Position numbers and translations under genes: made by a program. A stretch of 64,000 nucleotides of DNA from Methylobacterium sp. Leaf108 (GTDB lineage: Bacteria > Pseudomonadota > Alphaproteobacteria > Rhizobiales > Beijerinckiaceae): the NCBI RefSeq assembly GCF_001423265.1, contig NZ_LMND01000001.1, positions 312,128-376,127 on the forward strand, in the 5' to 3' direction. A model generated the notes under the pieces. It had not been told where the DNA came from. It was given only the letters and a program-made list of their open reading frames with translations, and searched no databases. Positions 57,563-64,000 of this stretch are shown here, one piece after another; the first letter of the stretch is position 1, and every line of letters starts with the position of its first letter.

Positions 57563-58026
57563 TTTTCCCTACCATCCAATTCATTGCTTGCTGCGTGCAG
57601 TGATAATGCAGAAGATAGAAAGCTCTTGTATATTTGAATCATCATAAAATTTATATTTGTCAATAATAGACAAAGTTTAAGTTTTTTGCTTCTTAGTTAA
57701 ATTTTTGAAATGATGCTACAGATCTTAGCTAATAAATATAATACATTAAACGGAAAGTCAGTATCTACTTTTAAATAACTAGCCTAGCCCTCTACATGCA
57801 CGTTAATTACCCGGTATGGCAAATCTATACTACCCTATTAATCAACCATCGAAAATTAATTATTAATTAAATAAATAAGATGCTCTATCTATAAATTGTA
57901 TTTATTGTAAATAAATAATATTATAACAAACTTTCATAGTAAATATTGAATTCTTAGATTTTATATTTAAATTCGACAAGATTGATAGTTGCCAGAGCTT
58001 ATTTAATTTTAATTGCTTAGCAAGCC
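57563..58026. other. Very AT-rich non-coding segment
   Basis: These 464 bp are almost wholly A/T with many TAA/TTA and poly-A/T tracts, the extreme opposite of the chromosome average. No ORF of note exists. It includes the promoter side of the DUF262 gene and the 3' side of the acyl-CoA dehydrogenase gene, and marks the right edge of the islet. It would be a natural target for xenogeneic silencers such as MucR/Ros- or H-NS-like proteins. Confidence 0.6.
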
Positions 58027-59253
58027 TCACCCCTTCGGCAACATCCGATCGCTGATGATCCGCTTCTGGATCTCGCTCGTCCCCTCGAAAATCGTCGTCA
58101 GCCGCGCATCGCGCCAATAGCGCTCCACCCGCCGCTCGGTGGTGTAGCCGTTGCCGCCGTGGAGTTGCATCGCCTGGTTGGTGACCCGCACGGCCATCTC
58201 GGTGGCCAGGAGCTTGACCATGGCGGATTCGCTCTCGGCCGGCTCGCCCTCGTCGAGGAGGTGGGCGACCTGTTGCCAGTAGGCGCGGGCTTGGTTCACC
58301 TCGGCGGCCATGTCGGCGAGCGCGAAGCGCAGGGCCTGGAATTCGCCGATGGGGTGGCCGAACTGCTCGCGCTCCTGGAGGTAGGCCTGGCTGTCCTCCA
58401 CCGCCGCGCGGGCGACGCCGACGGCGCGGGCGGCTGTGTGGACGCGGGCGATGTTGAGGCCGCGCTGCACCGAGGCGAAGCCGCCGGAATCGGCATCGGC
58501 GCCGCCGTCGCCGTAGAGGCCGGTGAGGCGGTCGCCCTCGGGCACGCGCACGCCGTCGAGCGCGAGTTCGAAGGTGAGGAAGCCGTGGTAACCGATCTTG
58601 TCGATGACATGGCCGGTCATCCCCTCGGGGAAGGTGCCGGGCTGCTTGACCACGAGGAACGGCTCCAGCCCGGCCGAGCGCGGCTCGCCCTCCTCGGGGT
58701 CGCGGGTGCGGGCCAGGACCTCGACGAAGTCGGCCGCCAGCGCGAAGCCGGCCCAGCGCTTGGTGCCGGTGAGCACCCAATGGTCGCCCTCGCGCACCGC
58801 GCGGGTCTGGACGCCGGCCAGATCCGAGCCGGCGGTGGGCTCGGACAGCGCGATGCCGCCGATCCATTCGCCGCGGGCGGACTTGCGCAGGAGGGCGATG
58901 CGGCGCTCGTCGTCGAGGGTCTGGGTGCCGAGCCCCTGGCCACGCGCCAGGATGCTGCCCACCGAGAGCCAGGCGCGGGCGAGTTCCTCGGAGACGAGGC
59001 AGTACTCGAACACGCCGAGCCCCAGGCCGCCGTGCTCCTTCGGGATGGTGAGGCCGAACCAGCCCTTCTGCGCCATCGCGTCGATGAGGGAGCGCGGCAT
59101 CTCGGCCTTCTGCGGGTCGAGTTCGTCGGCGATCGGCATCACCACGTCGGCGGCAAAAGCGCGGGCCTCCGCCTGCAGCGCGACCCGTGCCTCCGTGCGC
59201 CAGGGCGAATGCAACTCCGGGGGGCGAGACGCGTAGCGCTCCGGCTTCGACAT
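58027..59253 (-). CDS. Acyl-CoA dehydrogenase
   Basis: The product is 408 residues, all three domains intact. ALSEPTAGSDLAGVQTRAV binds FAD and substrate, QFGHPIGEFQALRFALADM and QLHGGNGYTTERRVERYWRD are standard, and TTIFEGTSEIQ carries the usual C-terminal signature. It oxidises an acyl-CoA to the 2-enoyl form; chain length is not predictable. It follows a HAD hydrolase gene by 65 bp on the same strand. Its 3' end meets the AT-rich islet. Confidence 0.92.
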   Translation of the reverse strand: MSKPERYASRPPELHSPWRTEARVALQAEARAFAADVVMPIADELDPQKAEMPRSLIDAMAQKGWFGLTIPKEHGGLGLGVFEYCLVSEELARAWLSVGSILARGQGLGTQTLDDERRIALLRKSARGEWIGGIALSEPTAGSDLAGVQTRAVREGDHWVLTGTKRWAGFALAADFVEVLARTRDPEEGEPRSAGLEPFLVVKQPGTFPEGMTGHVIDKIGYHGFLTFELALDGVRVPEGDRLTGLYGDGGADADSGGFASVQRGLNIARVHTAARAVGVARAAVEDSQAYLQEREQFGHPIGEFQALRFALADMAAEVNQARAYWQQVAHLLDEGEPAESESAMVKLLATEMAVRVTNQAMQLHGGNGYTTERRVERYWRDARLTTIFEGTSEIQKRIISDRMLPKG

Positions 59254-59318
59254 GTGTCCTCCAGATTGTTTTTCGACGCGACAGGTGCAAGCGCCGATCC
59301 GACCGGTCGGTTCCCGCG

Positions 59319-59978
59319 TCAGGCCAGGGCGTCGAGGGTGGCGATCACGGAAACGGGCGGGAAATCGGGATATTCGTCCGCCAGGCCGGCCCGGTTCACC
59401 CAGATCGCCTGGAACCCGAAGGCGGCCGCGCCGGCCACGTCCCAGCGGTTCGAGGAGACGAAGCGCACCGCCCCGGGCGCCACCCCGAACCGTTCGGTCA
59501 CGAGGGCGTAGGCCGCCGGCGCGGTCTTGAAGGTGCCGGCGGGCTCCACCGAGAGCACCGCGTCGAGGCGCGCGCCGATGCCGGCGGCGTCCACGGCGCG
59601 GGCCAGCATCGCCGCGTCGCCGTTGGAGAGGATGGCGGTGCGCCGCCCGGCCGCGCGCAGGGCGTCGAGGGTGGCGGCGACCTCCGGATAGGCGTCGAGG
59701 TCGCGGTAGGCGTCGAGGAGGCGCTCGCGCAGGCCCTTATCGACGGCGGGGTGCCGGGCGAGCGCATGGTCGAGGGCCCGCTCGGTGAGGGTCCAGAACG
59801 GGCAATAGCGGCCCATCAGGGCATGGACCCAGGAATACTCGAGTTGCTTGGCCCGCCAGACCTCGGAAAGCGTCGCGGCGTCGGGGCCGATGGCGGGGGC
59901 GTGGCGGGCCACCGCCGAATGGACGTCGAGCAGGGTGCCGTAGGCATCGAACACCACGAGCGGGGCCTCGGTCATCAT
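59319..59978 (-). CDS. Haloacid dehalogenase type II (HAD superfamily)
   Basis: The product is 219 residues. HAD motifs: VVFDAYGTLLDVHS (nucleophile Asp), ILSNGD (motif II), FKTAPAAYALV (motif III Lys) and VSSNRWDVAGAAAFG (acidic motif IV). The spacing and SSNRWDVAGA fit the L-2-haloacid dehalogenase branch, though a phosphatase role cannot be excluded. The ATG at 59978 overlaps the murJ stop (ATGA), so translation is coupled to murJ. Confidence 0.9.
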   Translation of the reverse strand: MMTEAPLVVFDAYGTLLDVHSAVARHAPAIGPDAATLSEVWRAKQLEYSWVHALMGRYCPFWTLTERALDHALARHPAVDKGLRERLLDAYRDLDAYPEVAATLDALRAAGRRTAILSNGDAAMLARAVDAAGIGARLDAVLSVEPAGTFKTAPAAYALVTERFGVAPGAVRFVSSNRWDVAGAAAFGFQAIWVNRAGLADEYPDFPPVSVIATLDALA

Positions 59979-61504
59979 CGTCTCCTCAGGCGCAGGCCGC
60001 ACAGGCGCAGGGTCGCCAGCAGCAGCGCCCCATAGACAACGCTGCCGGCGAGCCCGAGGGCCGCGAGGACGGCCAGATCCCGGAACCCGAGGCCCGCCGG
60101 CATCCAGCGCTCGGCCAGCGGCAAACCGTAGACGGCGGTGGCCGTCAGCCCGAGGCAGGCGACGGCGACGCCGACGAGGGTGATGCCGAAGGTCCGGTCG
60201 GGCGCGGTCCACCCCCGCCGCCAGGCGAGGCCGACGAGGAGGGCGAGGTTGACCCACTGGCCGATGGCGGTGGCGAGTGCCAGCCCGGTGACGCCGTAGG
60301 GACCGGTGAGCACGATCTTGAGGCCGACGTTGATGGCGATGGCGGTGAGCGAGGCGTAGAGCGGCGTCGTCGTGTCCTGGCGGGCATAGAAGCTCGCCAC
60401 GGCGCTGCGCACCAGCACCACCGCCGGCAGGGCCAGCCCGTAGGCCGCGAGCACGGAGGCGGCGCGCGCTGCATCCTCGCCCGAGAAGGCGCCGCGCTGG
60501 AACAGGGCGGTCATGATCAGGCCGGGGATGACCAGGAAGGCGACGGTGAAGGGCGCCGACAGGGCCAGCGAGAACCCGGCCGCCCGGTTCTGCGCCGCAT
60601 GGGCGCCGGCCACGTCGCCGCCCGCGATGCGGCGGCTCATCTCGGGCAGGAGCACGGTGCCGGCGGCGATGGCGATGACGCCGAACGGCAGCTGGTAGAG
60701 CCGGTCGGCGTAGTACAGCGCCGAGACCGCGCCGGTGGCGAGGTAGCTCGCGATGATGGTGTCGGCGAAGGAGGCGATCTGGAACCCGGCCGAGCCGATC
60801 ACCGCCGGACCCAGCACCGTGAAGAATTTCTTCATCGCCGGATCGGTCAAGGACGGGTTGCCCAGGCCCGGTGCGATGCCCGCCCGGCGGCAGGCGGCCC
60901 AGACCAGGGCGAGCTGGAGCACGCCGGAGACCGCCACCCCCCAGGCGGCCGCATGCGCCACGCTCGGGAACAGGAAGGCGAGGCCGAGGGCCGCCAGCAT
61001 CGAGAGGTTGAGGAGCACCGGCGCGCCCGCGGCCACGGCAAAGCGCCGGTGGGCGTTGAGGATGCCCGAGAGCAGCGTCACCAGGGTCATGCACAGCAGG
61101 TAAGGGAAGGTGATGCGGGTGAGCGCCACGGCGAGGTCGAAGCGGGCGGGGTCGTCCGCAAACCCCGGCGCCAGGGCCCGCACCACGTACGGCATGGCCG
61201 GCAGGGCCACCGCGAGGAGAACGATCTGGCTCGCCAGCATCAGCGTGAAGACGCGGGTGGAAAAGCGCCGGGCGGCCCCCGCCTCGGCGGTCTCCGACAG
61301 GCCGGCATAGGCCGGCACGAAAGCGGTGTTGAAGGCGCCCTCCCCGAAGATCGCCCGGAAGTGGTTGGGCAGGCGGAAGGCCACCACGAAGGCATCGGCC
61401 ACGGGGCCCGCCCCCATCACCCCCGCCATCACCACGTCGCGGGCAAAGCCGGTGATCCGGGAGACCAGCGTCCAGCCGCCGACGGAGAGGATGGAGCGAA
61501 TCAT
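59975..61504 (-). CDS. murJ: Lipid II flippase MurJ
   Basis: The product is 509 residues with about 14 membrane helices. The N terminus MIRSILSVGGWTLVSRITGF, then ARDVVMAG and ADAFVVAFRLPNHFRAIFGEGA, is diagnostic of the MurJ/MviN group; it includes Arg residues needed for lipid II transport. It moves lipid II across the inner membrane for peptidoglycan synthesis. It shares a 4-base overlap with the HAD gene downstream. Confidence 0.96.
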   Translation of the reverse strand: MIRSILSVGGWTLVSRITGFARDVVMAGVMGAGPVADAFVVAFRLPNHFRAIFGEGAFNTAFVPAYAGLSETAEAGAARRFSTRVFTLMLASQIVLLAVALPAMPYVVRALAPGFADDPARFDLAVALTRITFPYLLCMTLVTLLSGILNAHRRFAVAAGAPVLLNLSMLAALGLAFLFPSVAHAAAWGVAVSGVLQLALVWAACRRAGIAPGLGNPSLTDPAMKKFFTVLGPAVIGSAGFQIASFADTIIASYLATGAVSALYYADRLYQLPFGVIAIAAGTVLLPEMSRRIAGGDVAGAHAAQNRAAGFSLALSAPFTVAFLVIPGLIMTALFQRGAFSGEDAARAASVLAAYGLALPAVVLVRSAVASFYARQDTTTPLYASLTAIAINVGLKIVLTGPYGVTGLALATAIGQWVNLALLVGLAWRRGWTAPDRTFGITLVGVAVACLGLTATAVYGLPLAERWMPAGLGFRDLAVLAALGLAGSVVYGALLLATLRLCGLRLRRR

Positions 61505-61667
61505 GGGCGGCCGATCGCGAGGAGCCGGGGCGCGGACCCGACCCGCCGGAGGACGGGCCAGGCAGGCCTGGGCGGGGCCGCTGGTTAGCACGATCGCTTT
61601 CGGGAAGACGACGGGCTTCGCGACCGCGCCGTCGCGGCCCGGGCACCGGCGCGAGCGGCCGGCCGCC

Positions 61668-61704
61668 CGACGATCACCGCTCCTTCAGGCGGCGGTGATC
61701 GTCG
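61668..61704. terminator. Stem-loop enclosing the glycosyltransferase stop codon
   Basis: CGACGATCACCGC and its exact reverse complement (13 bp) enclose 11 bases that contain the minus-strand TGA (61685-61687). It probably ends or stabilises the glycosyltransferase transcript before murJ. Confidence 0.6.
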
Positions 61705-64000
61705 CGTAGAGGGCCAGCAGGTCGTCGCCCTGATCGGCGGCGGTCCGCTCGGGAACCTCCAAGGGAGGCGGGCTTCGGCCGAAGCGATCCGGATCGGCGT
61801 CGATGCGAGCCAGGACGTCGCGCAGGGCGTCCGGGTGGCCGACGTCGATCCGGAAGCCGTCGACGCCCTCCCTGATTCCGGTTCCGATCCCACCCCGGTC
61901 GCTGGCGACGACCCAGAGACCCGCGGCCCTGGCCTCGCGGGTGACGAGACCGAAGCTCTCCGGCCAGATCGAGGGCGCGAGCAGGACATCGAGGTTGGCG
62001 TAGGTCTCCGGGACGCGGTCCTGCGGGATTTGGCCGATGATCCGTACCGGCGTCTGGCCCCAGATCTCGGAGCGGACGTCACCGGTCGGCCGGGCGTGGT
62101 CGACGATGGTGAGATGCAGGTTCGCGAAGGCCCCCGCACGCAGAACGACCTCGATGAGCGTGGCGCCCTTGTGGGTGCTGCGTCCGCCGATGTGTCCGAG
62201 GCGGACGGTTCCCTTCGGACCCGCCACGCGCGGAAGTCGCGTCATGGACGGCACCCCGTTTGCCAGGACGGCCGTCCGGGGATGGCCGGCGGCACGATAG
62301 ATGTCGGCAAAGCTGTCCGACACCGCGAGCAGCGATCGCGCATCGTCCAGCAGCCCGGCCAGAGCCCGGCGCCGGGCCAGGGAGGCGAACGGTCCGTGTG
62401 CCGGGTCCATGGCGCTGGTCAGATGGTCGGACGTCGGTGCGTGCACCTGGCCGTCGTCGTCGACCAGGAACTGGAAATCCGAGATCCACCACGCGTCGTG
62501 CAGGGTGATGACGTAGGGGATGGCGCGCGCCCGGACCGCTTCCACGATCGTGCCGGTGAGCTGCTGAATGCAGTGCAGATGGACGAGGTCGGGCTCGAAG
62601 TCGTCGAGGAGCCGATCGAACGGCGCCCGCATCTCCGGGTTCAGGGGACGCCAGTCCATGTGCATCGCGCGCGGGGCCGCGATCCGGTAGATCGGGACGC
62701 CGCGGTAGTTGTCGATCCGTGTCCCGTAGACCGGGTCGGCGCCGGTGTCCGTCGCGGCCACGGCAAAGTCGAAGCGGTCGCCGGCGTGGTCGAGGAAGTG
62801 GTCGAGATTGTTGCGGGCCACACGGGTCGCACCGCCCACGAGCTGGGGCGGGAAGTAGACGTTCACGAGGAGGATTCGCGGCTTTCGCCCCGGAACCCTG
62901 CGGTACGGCGGCGGCGGCGTCTCCGGGCGCGGCAGGAGACCGTCGGCCGGGCGCTTTCGCGACGACGGCGCAGGCAAGGCCTCGGACAGCACCGCCACGG
63001 CCTGATCGAGCCCGTACTCGGACGCCGCCTTGGCGCGGGCGCGGCGGCCGATCTCGCGCCGCAGGGCGACATCCTTGATCAGCCGTTCGAGAGCGCGCGA
63101 CCACTCCGCCGCCGTATCGGCGAACACCGCCGTCTCCCCGTCGACGAGGAGTTCTTTGTAGGTCCGCGTGCCCGAAACGATGGAGGGAACGCCGCACATG
63201 GCCGCCTCCAGCCATTTGATCTCGCTCTTGGCATCCGCCATCGGCGTCTGCGCCAGGACGGCGAGATTGATGTCCGCGCCGGACAGGACCTGCCAATAGG
63301 CGGCGACATCGCTGGAAAATCCGAGCTGCCGCACCCGGTTCGCGAACGGCGCGAAACGCGCGTCGAGGTGGAGGTATCCGGCGATGACCAGCCGCACCCG
63401 AGGATGGCTGGCCAGCGCCTTGAGCAGTCCGGGCGCCGCAAGCTCGGTGAAGTCGCGATTGTGCGCTTTCGTCCCCGTCCCATAGAAGATCGTCAGCGCA
63501 TCCTCGGCGTAGGGCACCCAGGACTTGTCCAGGAACGGCGCGTTACGCCGATCCAATCCGTTGCGCAGGACGTGGCACACGCCGGTGCGCAGGTGGGGCC
63601 GCATCGCCTCGGCCAGGGCCGGCGTCGAGGCGATACCGGCGTCGCACATCTGCAAGGCGTAGCGGAAGAGCGGCACCCCGTACTGGAGGGAGACGTAGTC
63701 GTGATGGCTGATCTGCCCCTCGAAACTCTCGAACGGATCGGGATAGACGCTAGGCTCGAAGATCAGGTCGTCGATATCGTAGATGGTCGGCACGCCGAGG
63801 GCGCGGGCATAGAGGATCGCGTGCACCGTGCCCGGAAGGGCCGGAACACGGTAGAAGACGACCGCCGCCGCCCGGTCGAGGCTCGGCCGGCAGCGATGGA
63901 CCTGATCTTGCGCGAAGAGCTCGACCTCCCATCCGCCGGCCGCGAGTTGCGCGCACTTCTGCACGACCCGGTAATGGTCGCACTGGGGAAGGTCGCGGTT
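61685..64000 (-). CDS. Glycosyltransferase with two GT4-like domains (5' truncated by window edge)
   Basis: At least 771 residues are present; the frame is open at 64000, and NRDLPQCDHYRV precedes the first in-window start-like codon. The first GT4-like domain (1 to about 340) has PTIYDIDDLIFEPSVYPDPF, VCHVLRNGLD, FYGTGTKAHNRDF and KWLEAAMCGVPSIVSG. A linker of about 30 residues leads to a second (about 370-770) with ILLVNVYFPPQLVGGATRVA, LVHLHCIQQLTGTI, GHIGGRSTHKGATL and LAPSIWPESFGLVTREARAAG, where Glu residues usually bind the donor nucleotide sugar. It probably makes surface polysaccharide and may catalyse two successive transfers. Confidence 0.87.
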   Translation of the reverse strand, partial: NRDLPQCDHYRVVQKCAQLAAGGWEVELFAQDQVHRCRPSLDRAAAVVFYRVPALPGTVHAILYARALGVPTIYDIDDLIFEPSVYPDPFESFEGQISHHDYVSLQYGVPLFRYALQMCDAGIASTPALAEAMRPHLRTGVCHVLRNGLDRRNAPFLDKSWVPYAEDALTIFYGTGTKAHNRDFTELAAPGLLKALASHPRVRLVIAGYLHLDARFAPFANRVRQLGFSSDVAAYWQVLSGADINLAVLAQTPMADAKSEIKWLEAAMCGVPSIVSGTRTYKELLVDGETAVFADTAAEWSRALERLIKDVALRREIGRRARAKAASEYGLDQAVAVLSEALPAPSSRKRPADGLLPRPETPPPPYRRVPGRKPRILLVNVYFPPQLVGGATRVARNNLDHFLDHAGDRFDFAVAATDTGADPVYGTRIDNYRGVPIYRIAAPRAMHMDWRPLNPEMRAPFDRLLDDFEPDLVHLHCIQQLTGTIVEAVRARAIPYVITLHDAWWISDFQFLVDDDGQVHAPTSDHLTSAMDPAHGPFASLARRRALAGLLDDARSLLAVSDSFADIYRAAGHPRTAVLANGVPSMTRLPRVAGPKGTVRLGHIGGRSTHKGATLIEVVLRAGAFANLHLTIVDHARPTGDVRSEIWGQTPVRIIGQIPQDRVPETYANLDVLLAPSIWPESFGLVTREARAAGLWVVASDRGGIGTGIREGVDGFRIDVGHPDALRDVLARIDADPDRFGRSPPPLEVPERTAADQGDDLLALYATITAA

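Noticed and set aside
57600..57720. Promoter for the DUF262 gene
   Set aside because: TTGACA- and TATGAT-like strings occur, but at unsuitable spacing. In such AT-rich DNA chance matches are expected.
57902..59290. Longer minus-strand frame covering the acyl-CoA dehydrogenase gene
   Set aside because: It is a different frame from the enzyme and runs into the AT-rich segment. The frame 58027-59253 has the intact family sequence.

Overview
The window looks like chromosome of a very GC-rich alphaproteobacterium, most likely a Rhizobiales member near Methylobacterium/Methylorubrum. This is inferred from gene content and was not searched. The supporting genes are an NDUFA12-type complex I accessory subunit, a C4-pathway 5-aminolevulinate synthase, a B12-dependent ribonucleotide reductase, murA next to a short Arg-rich protein, and tolQRAB. 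Almost all of it is ordinary, densely packed housekeeping sequence on both strands. The exceptions are several palindromic intergenic repeats and one clearly foreign AT-rich islet at about 55.57-58.03 kb.

Layout: 0-4.4 kb, the end of a Gfo/Idh/MocA oxidoreductase, an OprB-like porin, a TAXI-type solute-binding protein and recX. 4.4-7.3 kb, a DNA-repair pair (radical SAM protein plus UdgX fusion). 7.4-10.6 kb, a YihY-family membrane protein, a sorbosone/PQQ sugar dehydrogenase and a MNT/HEPN (nucleotidyltransferase/HepT) pair. 10.6-19 kb, polA, the NDUFA12 gene and nrdJ behind two NrdR boxes. 19-29 kb, a three-domain glycosyltransferase, an MBL hydrolase, an L,D-transpeptidase, a degenerate ABC protein, a HIT protein and nudC. 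29-35 kb, a thioredoxin-like protein with a DsbD-type reductase, an Xaa-Pro aminopeptidase and prmA. 35-39.3 kb, modABC and a GSU2403-type nucleotidyltransferase-fold gene preceded by a perfect palindrome. 39.3-45.3 kb, tolB, tolA, tolR, tolQ and murA. 45.6-52.8 kb, hemA, an L-asparaginase, a long CoA-transferase, thrB and ispH. 53-55.6 kb, an acyl-CoA-dehydrogenase-like flavoprotein, a cytochrome b and a molybdopterin oxidoreductase. 55.6-58 kb, the AT-rich islet with a broken DUF262/AlbA gene. 58-64 kb, an acyl-CoA dehydrogenase, a HAD hydrolase, murJ and a two-domain glycosyltransferase that runs off the edge.

Several genes fit together. ModABC imports molybdate, which the molybdopterin oxidoreductase at 54.8 kb needs. 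TolQRAB, murA, murJ, the L,D-transpeptidase and the glycosyltransferases are all envelope functions. RecX, the radical SAM/UdgX pair and polA are DNA maintenance. The thioredoxin-like protein and the DsbD homologue form a periplasmic thiol-redox pair.

The most notable observations are these. (i) The two ORFs in the AT-rich islet are one DUF262-AlbA gene broken by a frameshift and an amber codon. (ii) A 108-bp two-hairpin repeat lies in convergent gene junctions and carries the neighbouring gene's stop codon. (iii) The UdgX frame begins inside a palindromic repeat with no ATG, GTG or TTG. (iv) Two NrdR boxes 32 bp apart overlap a -35-like element before nrdJ. (v) The large ABC protein lacks the Walker A lysine and repeats a post-Q-loop-like motif three times. 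No CRISPR array, rRNA, tRNA, insertion sequence or integrase was seen.
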